A stretch of DNA of 64,000 nucleotides from Halobellus litoreus (GCF_024464595.1 NZ_JANHAW010000002.1:310001-374000), one strand, 5' to 3'. Shown: positions 24,939 through 34,663, counted from the stretch's first letter. Made by a program: numbers and translations. The notes: generated from the letters alone by a model not told the origin.

Positions 24939-25760
24939 TTAGCGCGGCCCGGTGCCCATCGAGGACTTGACGTCCTCGCGCCAGGAGAAGAGGTACTGTT
25001 CGGTCTTGCTGAAGACGCCGTATTCGATGATCATCATCACGATCACGAACAGGACGACGTACTGGAGCACGCCGACCATCGAGAACCGACTCATGTTGTC
25101 TCGGATCAGGAAACCGATCCCGACGTTCGAGATGACGACCTCCGCGAGGATGGTCACCTTCCACGCGACCGAGAACGTGAACCGGATGCTCGAAAAGATC
25201 TCGGGGAGGATCGACGAGAACAGGACTCGTTTGTACACCCGAGTCCGCGACACGCCGAACGCACTCGACATATTGAGCAGGTCCGAATCGACGTTCTCGA
25301 CGCCGCTCTGGATCATATCCACGACGAACGGGGCCGTGATGACCGCCGTCGCGAGCATCGGCGTCGTGTCGCTGATCCCGAACGCCATCGCGGTAAAGAT
25401 GACGACGAACAGCCCCGGCACCGCCATCCCGACCAGGACGTAGTAGCGGAGCACCCGTCCCCAGAAGTTGCTTACCCCGAGCGCGATGCCGCCGACGATG
25501 CCGACGACGAGCGCGGCGACGAACCCGTACACGATCCGCTGCATCGACGCGACGAAGTGCATCACCCACTCGCCGGCCTGGAGCATCTCGTACATCGACG
25601 CCCCCACCAGGAGCGGGGAGGCGATGAGGTCGGTGATGGCGAAGACGCGGGCGCTCAGTTCCCAGACGAGGATGAGGAGGAGGATCGACTCGACGAAGAC
25701 GACTCTCCGGTTGCCGAGGAGGACTCCTTCCACCGTCCCGCGTAGCTGTGAGGTACTCAT
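24939..25760 (-). CDS. ABC transporter permease (SsuC/TauC family), system B
   Basis: 273-residue permease with about 6 membrane segments and the EAA-like loop MSSAFGVSRTRVYKRVLFSSILPEI that docks on the ATPase. It belongs to the nitrate/sulfonate/taurine importer family. It follows the binding protein by 6 bases on the same strand. The cognate ATPase and a second, different permease are on the divergent transcript (27509-29280), so the membrane domain may be a heterodimer. Family members also carry phthalate-type aromatic acids in actinobacteria, which would fit the region; the substrate is not determined. Confidence 0.86.
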   Translation of the reverse strand: MSTSQLRGTVEGVLLGNRRVVFVESILLLILVWELSARVFAITDLIASPLLVGASMYEMLQAGEWVMHFVASMQRIVYGFVAALVVGIVGGIALGVSNFWGRVLRYYVLVGMAVPGLFVVIFTAMAFGISDTTPMLATAVITAPFVVDMIQSGVENVDSDLLNMSSAFGVSRTRVYKRVLFSSILPEIFSSIRFTFSVAWKVTILAEVVISNVGIGFLIRDNMSRFSMVGVLQYVVLFVIVMMIIEYGVFSKTEQYLFSWREDVKSSMGTGPR

Positions 25761-25766
25761 CAGCCC

Positions 25767-27008
25767 TCAGACCATCTCTTCGAGGTCAGAAACCGTCATG
25801 AACGTGAGGTGATCCTGCCAGCCCGAGGGAACCTGTCCCAGGTCCTCCATCACGTTCATAACGCTCCGGGCGTCCTCGACGGACTGTTCGTCGAGGCCGA
25901 CTTCGGAGTACAGCGCCGAGCGCGAGAGGCTCTCGATCTGGTCGACCTCGTTGCCGGAGAACAGGTCCATCAGGAACCGCGCTTCCTCCTGGCTCTCGGC
26001 TTCGAGCGTCTCCTGTCCTGCTGGGTCCTCGGCGATCTCCGGAATGTTTTCTTGGACGTAGTTGAGACCCTCACTCCACATATTGATCATATTCAGGAGC
26101 ACTTCGGGGTTCTCCTCGGCGAAGTCGAGTCTCGTCGAGAGGCTGACGAGTGGCGGTCGGCCCCATCCCTCTTCGAGGTAGTCGTTCCAGATCCACAGCA
26201 GCGGTTTGAGCTCCCCGTTGACGATTTCGGTGAGCCCCGCCGACGAGGCCGAGTGGACGGCCGTCGCGAGGTCCCCGCGGAGCGTGAGTTGCGGCATCGT
26301 GCCGCGGTCGGTCGTCTGGACGTTGAAGTCGCCGCCGTCCTGCGCCAGGTTGTATCCGTACTTCTCCTGGATGATGTTCTGGAGGTGCGGCACCGCGCCG
26401 GCGGCCCAGCCGGGGATCCCGAAGCGCGCGCCCTCGTCGACGATCTTGTCGAGGGACGCCTGGACGCTGCCGGTCTCGTCCGGATCGTACGGACCGCCGA
26501 CCTCGACCCACGGGGTCGAGACGACGCCCTCGATGTTCCCGAACGTGACCAACTGCTGATCCTGTTCGACGCCCAGGCGCGCGTCCTCGACCCAACTCAC
26601 GGTCCCCATATCGATCTGTCCGGAGGCGAAGAGCGTCGCGTCCTCGAACGTGAGTTCGTAGTCGAGTTGGTACCCGTCCTCCGCGAAGCGGGGCTGGATG
26701 AGGTCGTTTTCGGCGAGGTAGTACTCCATCACGATGTTCACCGGCATCCCGACCGGGGGTGTCGCGAACGACACCGTGGTCAGGTCACCGCTGCCGCCGG
26801 AGTCGCCACCGCCGTCTCCGCCGCTGTCCCCACCGCCATCGCCGCTTCCGCCGCTGTCACCGTCTCCGCCGCTATCGCCGTCTCCGCCGCCATCGCCGTT
26901 TCCACCGCTCGTACAGCCTGCGAGGGTCGCTGCGACCGCACTGGCGCCGGTCGCCTTGATGAATTTCCGCCTGTCGATACGACTGAATGGCTGCCCGTCC
27001 TGTGTCAT
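25767..27008 (-). CDS. ABC substrate-binding lipoprotein (NMT1/TauA-like, Tat), system B
   Basis: 413-residue NMT1/TauA-family receptor. It has twin-arginine motif RRKFIK at 13-18 and lipobox LAGC with Cys32. A 41-residue Gly/Asp/Ser tether follows at about 35-75, then the mature domain (VSFATPPVGMPVNIVMEYYLAENDL) typical of periplasmic-binding fold II. It is expected to be exported folded and anchored outside the membrane. It is first gene of the leftward transcript of system B. Length is above the usual 320-340 for the family, partly because of the tether. Confidence 0.86.
   Translation of the reverse strand: MTQDGQPFSRIDRRKFIKATGASAVAATLAGCTSGGNGDGGGDGDSGGDGDSGGSGDGGGDSGGDGGGDSGGSGDLTTVSFATPPVGMPVNIVMEYYLAENDLIQPRFAEDGYQLDYELTFEDATLFASGQIDMGTVSWVEDARLGVEQDQQLVTFGNIEGVVSTPWVEVGGPYDPDETGSVQASLDKIVDEGARFGIPGWAAGAVPHLQNIIQEKYGYNLAQDGGDFNVQTTDRGTMPQLTLRGDLATAVHSASSAGLTEIVNGELKPLLWIWNDYLEEGWGRPPLVSLSTRLDFAEENPEVLLNMINMWSEGLNYVQENIPEIAEDPAGQETLEAESQEEARFLMDLFSGNEVDQIESLSRSALYSEVGLDEQSVEDARSVMNVMEDLGQVPSGWQDHLTFMTVSDLEEMV
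26784..26906 (-). repeat. Low-complexity Gly/Asp/Ser tether-coding repeat
   Basis: Tract of near-repeated GGC/GAC/AGC codons following the lipobox region of the system B receptor. It is the longest of the three such tethers in the window. Confidence 0.7.
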
Positions 27009-27508
27009 ACGGTATCAAGTCAGCATCAATCATCAAAAACCCATCGGTCACGGACAGCGGTGCACTGCGAAGGCGGTCGAGTGTCGGGACCGATTTTTTC
27101 GAATCGCCTGCGATCGGACGCACGCGTGAGTGGACGGGCAATCGAGTAAATCGGTGCGCACGATTGCGGTATCAGCGGATCCGAGGTTGTATACGGGATC
27201 TGGTGAGCTGGCACGAGAGCACGTACGCAGGTGTAGGGGTCGGATGCTGCGGTTTCACGGGTGACACTCCCAACACACGTCGTCTAGCGAGCAGTAATGG
27301 GAGGCGGACCTTCGACGGGGAGACGTGTCTCTGAAACGCGATTTATGGGGGCGGAAATACTAATTCGTTGACGCTGTGGGTTGGTGTCTCGTAGCAAACC
27401 TAAAGTACACCCAATAACTATTGAGGCTCACAGCTATGACCCGAACCAGATCTCTCACAGTCCGTCCACGCTCGTATTCGGCGGCCGGAGCCGACGGAGG
27501 TGGCTCGT
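27009..27508. other. Divergent intergenic region of system B
   Basis: 500 bases between the receptor and ATPase genes. No coding sequence recognised. It contains a small palindrome CAATA-AC-TATTG at 27412-27423 and a Shine-Dalgarno-like GGAGGTG at 27497-27503. Promoters in both directions are expected, but no box is as clear as elsewhere. Confidence 0.45.
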
Positions 27509-28306
27509 ATGGCGTCTGAAGTGCAACAGTCCGACGAGGGCCCCGAGGCCGCGGGCGTCGCCCACGGAACGTCGGCTGCCGGTGCGATCCACGTCAGGAA
27601 CCTCACGAAGGTGTTCGACACCGAGGAAGGGACGGAGACGGTCTTCGAAGACGTGAGCTTCGACATCGAACCCGGATCGTTCGTGACGCTCATCGGCCGC
27701 TCCGGGAGCGGCAAGTCGACGATGCTGAACATCATTAGCGGCGTCCTCGAACCGACTGAGGGGCGCGTCGAGTTCGAGGCGACCGAAGAGGGCGACGTGA
27801 CGCTCGGACACGTGTTCCAGTCGCCCCGGCTGCTCCCGTGGAACACCTGCGTCGAGAACATCGAGTACGTCCACGAGAACAACCCCGATTACACGAGAGC
27901 GCTGGCCGAGGAGTACCTCGATCTCGTCGGCCTCTCGAACCACTACGACAAGTACCCCTCGCAGCTCTCCGGCGGGCAGCGACAGCGCGTCGGAATCACC
28001 CGCGCGCTCAGCATCGACCCCGAGATTCTCGTTATGGACGAACCGTTCAGCAACCTCGACGAGATCACCGCCGAGTCGCTCCGCGAGGAACTCATCGACA
28101 TCTGGCAGCAACTCGGGAAGACGGTGTTCTTCGTCACCCACGACATCACCGAGGCGATCGAACTCTCCGACCGGATCCTGATGCTCGGCAACGGCGAGAT
28201 ATTCGACGATATGTCGATCGAACTCGATCGACCGCGCGACGTCGACTCCGAGGAGTTCCTGAAGGTTCGACAGGACGCGATCAACCGGTTCCACGCGATC
28301 AAGTGA
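27509..28306 (+). CDS. ABC transporter ATP-binding protein (SsuB/TauB family), system B
   Basis: 265-residue ATPase: Walker A GRSGSGKST, Q-loop VFQSPRLLPWN, signature LSGGQRQRVGI, Walker B ILVMDEPFSNLDE and switch His in VTHDITEA. Start ATG 27509 is preceded by GGAGGTG at 27497-27503, one of the few strong ribosome-binding sites here, so this gene probably has a 5' leader. A permease gene follows after 164 bases. It drives the importer with the receptor and permease at 24939-27008. Confidence 0.87.
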   Translation: MASEVQQSDEGPEAAGVAHGTSAAGAIHVRNLTKVFDTEEGTETVFEDVSFDIEPGSFVTLIGRSGSGKSTMLNIISGVLEPTEGRVEFEATEEGDVTLGHVFQSPRLLPWNTCVENIEYVHENNPDYTRALAEEYLDLVGLSNHYDKYPSQLSGGQRQRVGITRALSIDPEILVMDEPFSNLDEITAESLREELIDIWQQLGKTVFFVTHDITEAIELSDRILMLGNGEIFDDMSIELDRPRDVDSEEFLKVRQDAINRFHAIK

Positions 28307-28470
28307 GTGATTCGATGAGACGCACAGATTCACGCCCCACGCAAAGAATTAAGTCTGTCACCGTGATTCGTGAGGATATGCGAGTGAGACTATCGCCAGT
28401 ACACAGCAATCGAACACCCATCGACGACGGCCGTCGGTCGTCGTCGACCGGGCCGGCGGAGTGAGAGTCG

Positions 28471-29280
28471 ATGGCGACAAGCACCCGATCGATTCCGACG
28501 CCGCTCCGTTCGACTATCGGGGACAAGTGGGCCGCGGCGATCATCAGCGTCGTCCTCGGGCTCGCCGCTTGGTGGCTCGTTACGGTGATCTTTCCGCGGG
28601 GGCTCTTCCCCGGACCGATAGAGACGGTGAACGCCTCGGCGGAACTGCTCGCCTCGGGCATCGTCTGGACGCATATGGAGGCCACGTTCTTCCGGACGTT
28701 CCTCGGATTCATCGGGGCGTTCTTCGTCGGCGGGGCGCTCGGCATCGCGATGGGAATCAACAATTTCGGCGAACACTTCTCGACGCCGATCATCATCATC
28801 GCACTGTCCGTGCCCGGCATCGCGTGGGCCGCGATCACGACGATCATCTTCGGATTCGGCGTCGCCGCCCCGGTGGTCGCCACTGCGGTCACCGTGTTCC
28901 CGTACATCTCGCTTCGAATCTGGAAGGGCGTCGAGGACATCGATCCCAACCTCATTCGGATGAGCCGCTCGTTCGACATCTCGAAGGGGCGCTTGCTCCG
29001 TCGGATGATCCTCCCGAGTATCGCACCGGCGCTTTTCACCGCCGTCCGGTTCGGACTCGCCATCTCCTGGAAGATCGAGACGCAGGCGGAGATCTTCGCC
29101 TCGAATTCGGGCGTCGGGTACCGGGCGATAGAGGCCTTCTCGCGCTACCAGTACGACACCGCGATGGCGTGGGCCGCCGTGTTCGTCGTCATCGTCTTCC
29201 TCCTGGAGATGGCGGTCCTCCGTCCGCTCGAACGGAAGGTCTTCGCCTACCGCAAGGAGGCGGACTTCGGCGTTCTCTGA
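28471..29280 (+). CDS. ABC transporter permease (SsuC/TauC family), system B, second permease
   Basis: 269-residue permease with about 6 membrane segments and the ATPase-contact loop MSRSFDISKGRLLRRMILPSIAPAL. It is clearly different from the permease at 24939, not a recent copy. Together with that gene it gives system B two membrane subunits for one ATPase. It is followed by a UspA-family gene in the same direction after 81 bases, which has its own TATA box. Confidence 0.85.
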   Translation: MATSTRSIPTPLRSTIGDKWAAAIISVVLGLAAWWLVTVIFPRGLFPGPIETVNASAELLASGIVWTHMEATFFRTFLGFIGAFFVGGALGIAMGINNFGEHFSTPIIIIALSVPGIAWAAITTIIFGFGVAAPVVATAVTVFPYISLRIWKGVEDIDPNLIRMSRSFDISKGRLLRRMILPSIAPALFTAVRFGLAISWKIETQAEIFASNSGVGYRAIEAFSRYQYDTAMAWAAVFVVIVFLLEMAVLRPLERKVFAYRKEADFGVL

Positions 29281-29330
29281 CCGGTCCCGTTCGTTCCCTT
29301 TCGCGACGGTCGATCCCGCTCGGAGGGAGT

Positions 29331-29338
29331 ATTATATA
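29331..29338 (+). promoter_or_regulatory. TATA box for UspA gene
   Basis: ATTATATA centred 27 bases before the ATG at 29362. Confidence 0.6.
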
Positions 29339-29361
29339 CGTGGACGGCGAACCGTCGTCGT

Positions 29362-29889
29362 ATGTCCGTTCTCGCAGCAACAGACGGAACGACCGTCCCG
29401 GACCGCGTCGTCGAAGTGGCGGCAGATCTCGCAGCACAGTACGGAGAGGAACTCGTCGTCCTGCACGTGATCCCGGAGGACGTCTTCGAGGAGCAGCGGA
29501 AATCCTCCGTCGAGAGCACGTCGGACCTCGCGCTGACCTTCGCCCCGGAGATCACGTACCGGGAACTCGGCGATCAGACGGGGACGCCCGGCGGCAGCGA
29601 CGCCCGCTATTCGCTCGAACACGCCCAGCGCGACGCGGCCGGCGTGGCGGAGGACGTGACGACGCGGACTGTCGAGGACCTCGACGCGGTCGAGGCGGTT
29701 TCCTACCACGGACGCGTCGGCGACGTGACCGAGGAGATCCTGCACGTCGCGGACGAGGCGGACCCGCGGTATCTCGTCGTCGGCGGGCGGAAGCGGACGC
29801 CCGTTGGAAAGGCCATCTTCGGGAGCGTGACGCAGTCGCTCCTGTTGGAAGCCGACCGGCCGGTCGTCACGGTGATGAGCGAGGAGTAG
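29362..29889 (+). CDS. Universal stress protein family (UspA)
   Basis: 175-residue UspA-fold protein: N-terminal beta strand MSVLAATDG, and an ATP-binding motif near the end (VVGGRKRTPVGKAIFGSVTQSLLLEADRPVVTV) matching the Gx2Gx9G(S/T) pattern. UspA proteins bind nucleotides and are found in many haloarchaeal loci with transporters. A SDR gene starts 8 bases after its stop, so the two are probably co-transcribed. A specific role is unknown. Confidence 0.82.
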   Translation: MSVLAATDGTTVPDRVVEVAADLAAQYGEELVVLHVIPEDVFEEQRKSSVESTSDLALTFAPEITYRELGDQTGTPGGSDARYSLEHAQRDAAGVAEDVTTRTVEDLDAVEAVSYHGRVGDVTEEILHVADEADPRYLVVGGRKRTPVGKAIFGSVTQSLLLEADRPVVTVMSEE

Positions 29890-29897
29890 TCGATCAA

Positions 29898-30626
29898 ATG
29901 AACGCTGAAAACACAGCCGTCGTGACGGGTGCGGCGACCGGAATCGGACGAGCGATCGCGGAGCGACTCGCGGCCGACGGCGCCCACGTCGTCGTGGCGG
30001 ACATCGCCGACGGGAGCGAGACGGTCGCCCGCATCGAGGAGGCGGGCGGCAGTGCCGAGTTCCGCGAGGCCGACGTCACCGACGAGGACGCGATGCGGTC
30101 GCTGTTCGCGAGACTCGACCTCGACGTCCTCGTCAACAACGCGGCGTACTACGCGCCGCTGGTCACGGACAAGAAACGCTTCGACGAGATCTCCGCCGAG
30201 GAGTGGGACACGGTGCTCGCGGTGAACGCGAAGGGGACGTTCCTCGCCTCGAAACACGCCCTCGACGCCTTCGACGACGGCGGGAGCATCGTGAACATCT
30301 CGTCGTCGGTCGTCACGATGGGCGTCCCGGGATTCCTCCACTACGTCGCCTCGAAGGGCGCGGTGCTCGCGATGACCCGCGCGATGGCGGCCGAAGTCGG
30401 CGACATCGGCGTTCGCGTCAACGCCGTGATGCCCGGGTTCACCTGGTCGGAGGCGTCACAGCAGGCCGGCGACGAGTACCTGGAGGACTACGTCGACAAC
30501 CAGGACCTCGACCGCGTGGTCGAACCGGAAGACATCGCGGGGGTGGTCTCGTTTCTCGCCGGCCCCGACAGCGGCGTGATGACCGGGCAGGCGATCAACG
30601 CCGATCCGGGGCTGTCGTACTACTGA
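29898..30626 (+). CDS. Short-chain dehydrogenase/reductase (SDR)
   Basis: 242-residue classical SDR. The NAD(P)-binding motif TGAATGIG is near 10-17, with NNA at the beta4 motif (VLVNNAAYY). The catalytic Ser is in NISSSVV and YxxxK is in YVASKGA. A glycine-rich C-terminus ends the protein. An acidic residue after beta2 (VADIAD) points to NAD(H) preference. In this setting it might oxidise an alcohol or dihydrodiol of an aromatic intermediate, but SDRs are too varied to assign a substrate. Confidence 0.85.
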   Translation: MNAENTAVVTGAATGIGRAIAERLAADGAHVVVADIADGSETVARIEEAGGSAEFREADVTDEDAMRSLFARLDLDVLVNNAAYYAPLVTDKKRFDEISAEEWDTVLAVNAKGTFLASKHALDAFDDGGSIVNISSSVVTMGVPGFLHYVASKGAVLAMTRAMAAEVGDIGVRVNAVMPGFTWSEASQQAGDEYLEDYVDNQDLDRVVEPEDIAGVVSFLAGPDSGVMTGQAINADPGLSYY

Positions 30627-30660
30627 CGCGGGTTGCGCCGGGATTGCGTTCTCCGGCCAG

Positions 30661-31569
30661 TCAACTCAGAAGCGTCACGCCGATCGCGCCCGCAACGGCG
30701 ACGAGCGCGCCTGCGACGAGCCGCGGTGTGATCCGTTCGAGGTCGTCGCTCACGAAGACGATCGAGAGGAAGATGACGACGAGCGGGCTCGACTGGACCA
30801 GCGGGACGACAAGCGACACCGGTTCTAACTCCAGCGCGCCGTAGTACCCGAGCAGAAAGAGCGTGTTCGCGAGACCGGCTCCGACGAGCCACGGGAGTTC
30901 GCGGCGCTCGACCGACCGGAGATCCGGGAGTCCCTCCGTCCACCAGAGATACAGCAGGAACCCGAGGCCGGCGCTGACCGTCTTGACCGTTAGCCCGGTG
31001 AGGACCGCCGCGCCCTCGGCGAACCCGAGTTTCGCGAACGTCGGCTCGATGCCGTAGAAGAACGCCGCCGCGAACGGGAACGCGAGACCCACGTACCCCG
31101 CGCCACCGTCATCGGCGTCGGAACGCCCGTGTTCGTGGGTGATGATCCCGATTCCGAGGACGATGGCGACCATCGAGAGCAGGTGGCCGCCGGTGACGAT
31201 CTCCCCGAGCACCACGACCGCGATGAGCGAGGCGTGCAGCGGCTGCGAGGCCTTGATCGGTTCGGCGCGACTGGAGCCGATGCGCTTGATCCCCTCGAAA
31301 TGCATCGCGCGGCCGACCATCGTCCCCAGCAACCCCGCGGCCGTGAACGCACCGAGCGATCGGAGCGTGAGGTCCTGGATCGGCGACCCCAGCAGGAACG
31401 CCGCGGGCACCAGAGCGAGGACGTTCACCGCGAGCACCACGACCAGGGCGTCCGAGGAGTCGCTGGTGATTGTACCGTAGCGGATCGACAGCGACTGTAC
31501 CGCCAGCGCGACCGCCCCGAACGCGGCCAGGAGGATCCCCAGGGTGAGGACCCCGTCAGTCGGGATCAT
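30661..31569 (-). CDS. EamA/DMT-family transporter
   Basis: 302-residue membrane protein with 10 predicted helices in two EamA repeats, typical of drug/metabolite transporters. It converges with the SDR gene (34-base gap). Family members export amino acids or metabolites or import sugar phosphates. In a catabolic region it may relieve accumulation of intermediates. The substrate cannot be read. Confidence 0.8.
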   Translation of the reverse strand: MIPTDGVLTLGILLAAFGAVALAVQSLSIRYGTITSDSSDALVVVLAVNVLALVPAAFLLGSPIQDLTLRSLGAFTAAGLLGTMVGRAMHFEGIKRIGSSRAEPIKASQPLHASLIAVVVLGEIVTGGHLLSMVAIVLGIGIITHEHGRSDADDGGAGYVGLAFPFAAAFFYGIEPTFAKLGFAEGAAVLTGLTVKTVSAGLGFLLYLWWTEGLPDLRSVERRELPWLVGAGLANTLFLLGYYGALELEPVSLVVPLVQSSPLVVIFLSIVFVSDDLERITPRLVAGALVAVAGAIGVTLLS

Positions 31570-31740
31570 CGTATCGCTCCCGGGTCGATGACGACACGAC
31601 CGCGTCTCGGAGAGTCGGGACTCTCATCAGCACTGCGTTGCATCGTTAGCGAGGTGGATGTGATGCGACATAACGGTTGGCATCGATCGGGTTCGACGGC
31701 GATCAGAGTGGAGCGGAGGCGACCGAGGAGTCAGTGAAGA

Positions 31741-32502
31741 TTACCGCCACCGCATAATGCGGTGTTCGGCCGCGCGGAGACTCTCTTGGCCGACGATGAT
31801 CAGGACGACCGGAACGACGACCCAGCCGAGGAGCAGGTCAACGCGCTGCTGTTGGAACCAGTAGTTGACCATATACCCGACGCCGGAGCCCGCACCGAAC
31901 ACCTCCGCGATGAACAGCACCTTCCAGGAGACGACGAGCCCCCAGTACATCGACGGGAAGAGGTACTGAAGCACCTGCGGGAGCAAGATGTCACGGTAGC
32001 GCTGGAGTCGACTCGCGCCGAAGAAGTCCGCCATCTCCGTGATCTCGGGGTCGAGTTCCTGCGTGCCCTCCCACATATTCAGGATCACGAACGGGACGCC
32101 GACGATCACGACAGTCAGGACCGGCACCCACTCGGAGATCCCGAGCGCGATGATGAGTGCGAACGCGACGGCGATAGACGGCACCGAGAGGCCCAGAACG
32201 ATCCACGCGCGGAGGAACGCCTCCGCTTCCTTCCGGAGACCCATCGCCGTGCCGACGACCGTGCCGACGACGACGGAGATGGCGAACCCGGCGAGGAGTC
32301 GACGGAACGTGTCGAAGATGTTGCTCTGGTAGCTACCGAACTGGGGGTCGGTGACCACCGTCTGGGTCGCCACGATCAGTTCGACCAAGCCGGGGAGAAC
32401 GTACGAGGGAAAGAATTGCGAGCCGAGCTGCCAGGCGGCGAGCAGTACCACTGCGACGGCAGCCTTCTTTTCGATATTTCGTTCTTGGATGTAAGAATAC
32501 AT
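31741..32502 (-). CDS. ABC transporter permease (SsuC/TauC family), system C
   Basis: 253-residue permease with about 6 membrane segments and docking loop MADFFGASRLQRYRDILLPQVLQYL. It is second gene of the leftward transcript of system C, 25 bases after the binding protein. It has the same position and orientation as the permease at 24939 in system B, indicating that the two systems share an ancestral layout. Confidence 0.85.
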   Translation of the reverse strand: MYSYIQERNIEKKAAVAVVLLAAWQLGSQFFPSYVLPGLVELIVATQTVVTDPQFGSYQSNIFDTFRRLLAGFAISVVVGTVVGTAMGLRKEAEAFLRAWIVLGLSVPSIAVAFALIIALGISEWVPVLTVVIVGVPFVILNMWEGTQELDPEITEMADFFGASRLQRYRDILLPQVLQYLFPSMYWGLVVSWKVLFIAEVFGAGSGVGYMVNYWFQQQRVDLLLGWVVVPVVLIIVGQESLRAAEHRIMRWR

Positions 32503-32527
32503 AGGGGATGTCGAGACGTTGAAGCCG

Positions 32528-33619
32528 TTACTGTGGGTTCCGGAGGACGTCGTCCTGCGACGGCATCTCCTCGAGGAAGTCGTAGCTGCTCATCAGTTCG
32601 ACGAACTGCCAGGTGGCGTCGCGGTAGTCGTCGGTGGTGGTGTCGCGGAAGATCTGTCCGTCGTTCGCCCACTCGTCGACGACGTCGACCTTCGCCTGAT
32701 TGTCGATCGCGGCGGTCTCGCCGTACTCGTCGAGGATCGACACGGTGTTCTCCCGCCAGTGTTCCGTCGCGCTCTGTCCGCCGCGGAGGAGCGCGGCGGC
32801 GGTCTCGGTGTTGTTCTCGTACCAGTCGGAGTAGCTCCACCACGAGGTGAGCGGCAGCGTGTACCCCGTCCGTTCCCGCCACATCGCGTTCAGCTGGGTC
32901 AGCCGACGATACGTGTCGGGGTCCGATTCCATCGTGATCGTCAGCCCGCTCACGTTGATGACGCCGTCGATCTCCTCGTCCTGCAGGAGCCCGAGGAGGG
33001 CGGGCGGTGCGGCGGTCGTGGTCCCGAAGTCCTGCCGCAGTCGGAGGCCGGACTCCTCGGCAACGACAGCCTGGAACGCCTGAACCGTCGAGGACCCCCA
33101 CGACCACACCCCGATCCGCTGGCCTTCGAGGTCGCCGATCGACTCGTACTCGCTTCCCGCCCGCGTGTACAGCGCGTTGATGCTCTGGAGACAGCCGTCC
33201 CAGCCGAAGGTGACGAGGTCTTCCCCCTTGATGTAGTTGCCCATATAGGGAATCATCGAGACCATGTTGACGTCCACTTCCCCGCTCGTCAGCGACTGCA
33301 CCTGCGCGCTAAACGGCGCGTAATCGACCGTGAGATCGATTCCCTCCGCCTCGAAGACGCCGGCGTCGGTCGCGGCCTCGTACATCGGATAGTGGATGGT
33401 CCCCTCCGGCAGTTGGATCCGCACGGCCGTCAGATCGTCTCCCGCGGAGCCGGTAGTGGTGCCCTCCGAGCCGCCGTCTCCACCGCCGCCGCCGCTGTCG
33501 CCGCCACCGCCGCCGTCTCCGCCATCTCCGCCGTTCCCGCCGCTGCTACAACCGGCCAGTCCGGCGACTCCGACTGCGCCTGATCCAGCGATGAACCGCC
33601 TTCTGCTAACACGAGGCAT
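32528..33619 (-). CDS. ABC substrate-binding lipoprotein (NMT1/TauA-like, Tat), system C
   Basis: 363-residue receptor of the NMT1/TauA family. Twin-arginine RRRFIAG is near the N-terminus and lipobox LAGC has Cys24. A Gly-rich tether follows (about 25-62), then fold-II receptor domain starting TAVRIQLPEG. It is first gene of the leftward system C transcript. The TATA-like box 27 bases upstream and a palindrome between box and start (33625-33640) suggest repressor control. Confidence 0.85.
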   Translation of the reverse strand: MPRVSRRRFIAGSGAVGVAGLAGCSSGGNGGDGGDGGGGGDSGGGGGDGGSEGTTTGSAGDDLTAVRIQLPEGTIHYPMYEAATDAGVFEAEGIDLTVDYAPFSAQVQSLTSGEVDVNMVSMIPYMGNYIKGEDLVTFGWDGCLQSINALYTRAGSEYESIGDLEGQRIGVWSWGSSTVQAFQAVVAEESGLRLRQDFGTTTAAPPALLGLLQDEEIDGVINVSGLTITMESDPDTYRRLTQLNAMWRERTGYTLPLTSWWSYSDWYENNTETAAALLRGGQSATEHWRENTVSILDEYGETAAIDNQAKVDVVDEWANDGQIFRDTTTDDYRDATWQFVELMSSYDFLEEMPSQDDVLRNPQ

Positions 33620-33624
33620 AATAC

Positions 33625-33640
33625 CTCGAATCTTTTCGAG
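33625..33640. promoter_or_regulatory. 16-bp inverted repeat, candidate operator of system C receptor
   Basis: CTCGAA-TCTT-TTCGAG, perfect 6-base arms, just inside the TATA-like box (33643-33650) and 6 bases before the start codon, where a bound repressor would block initiation. Confidence 0.4.
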
Positions 33641-33642
33641 TG

Positions 33643-33650
33643 TAATAAAA
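33643..33650 (-). promoter_or_regulatory. TATA-like box for system C receptor
   Basis: TTTTATTA on the minus strand, 27-28 bases before the ATG at 33619. Confidence 0.55.
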
Positions 33651-33855
33651 TCACCGGGACAATCGTGAACGTCCGTGCGCGGAACGGTCGACGGGGCGCG
33701 GAGCCGAGGCGGTGGGTAGCCCGACGCAGTGTCGCGGAACAGCTATGGAAAGATTATTATCCTCCGACCGTCTTGTGCTATCTGTTCACACGATCTATGT
33801 ACCGATACGATCTCTGCGCGGGTATTCTATTCGAAGACGGGTCGGGAGGCGGGCG

Positions 33856-34662
33856 ATGACTGCGACCGGCGAGGGGGCGGCCTCGACCGGGGAGTCCGCC
33901 ACGGCGGGAGCGACGCTCGAACTCCGAGACATCGTCAAACACTTCGAAAAACCCGGACAGGGTCAAATTCTCGTCCTCGACGAGGTCGACCTCGACGTCG
34001 AAGCGGGCGCGTTCATCTCACTCCTCGGTCCCTCCGGCTGCGGAAAGACGACGCTGATGAACGTCGTCTCCGGGCTCATCGAACCGGACCGAGGGACGAT
34101 GCGACGGGGCGGCCGCGACGTCTCTCCCGACGACCTCTCGCTCGGGTACATCTTTCAGGAACCGCGGCTGCTCAACTGGAAGACAGTCGCAGGGAACATC
34201 GAGTTCGCGCTCGAAGCCCGGGACGTCCCGGAGGCCGAGTGGGACGAGCGAGTCGAGCGCTATCTGGAGATGGTCAACCTGGCCGACGAGGGGGACAACT
34301 ACCCGACGCGACTCTCCGGCGGGATGAAACAGCGCGTCGCGATCGCGAGAGCGCTCGCGACGGAGCCGGAGATTATGCTGATGGACGAACCGTTCAGCAG
34401 CCTCGACGAGATCACTGCGCGCGACCTCCGCGAGGAACTGCTGGACATCTGGAAGCGCGAGGAGAAGACCATCCTGTTCGTCACCCACGACATCAACGAG
34501 GCGGTGTTTCTCTCCGACTACATCTACATGATGAACACCGACGGCGAGATGTTCGCCCGCCGTGACATCGACATCGACAGGCCGCGGAAGTACGACGACC
34601 CGGACATCGCCCAGCGCGAGGCCGAACTGTACACGGAGTTCCACGAGCAAGTGGTGGACTGA
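33856..34662 (+). CDS. ABC transporter ATP-binding protein (SsuB/TauB family), system C
   Basis: 268-residue ATPase: Walker A GPSGCGKTT, Q-loop IFQEPRLLNWK, signature LSGGMKQRVAI, Walker B IMLMDEPFSSLDE, switch His in VTHDINEA. The ATG at 33856 follows a Shine-Dalgarno-like GGGAGGCGGG; the upstream frame is open but has no family similarity. It is translationally close to the downstream permease (1-base gap). It is divergent from the receptor and first permease, as in system B. Confidence 0.87.
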   Translation: MTATGEGAASTGESATAGATLELRDIVKHFEKPGQGQILVLDEVDLDVEAGAFISLLGPSGCGKTTLMNVVSGLIEPDRGTMRRGGRDVSPDDLSLGYIFQEPRLLNWKTVAGNIEFALEARDVPEAEWDERVERYLEMVNLADEGDNYPTRLSGGMKQRVAIARALATEPEIMLMDEPFSSLDEITARDLREELLDIWKREEKTILFVTHDINEAVFLSDYIYMMNTDGEMFARRDIDIDRPRKYDDPDIAQREAELYTEFHEQVVD

Positions 34663-34663
34663 G

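Noticed and set aside
28461-30626. 721-codon plus-strand frame ending in the SDR
   Set aside because: Most of it is out-of-frame reading of the permease and UspA genes. Only the SDR from 29898 is supported.
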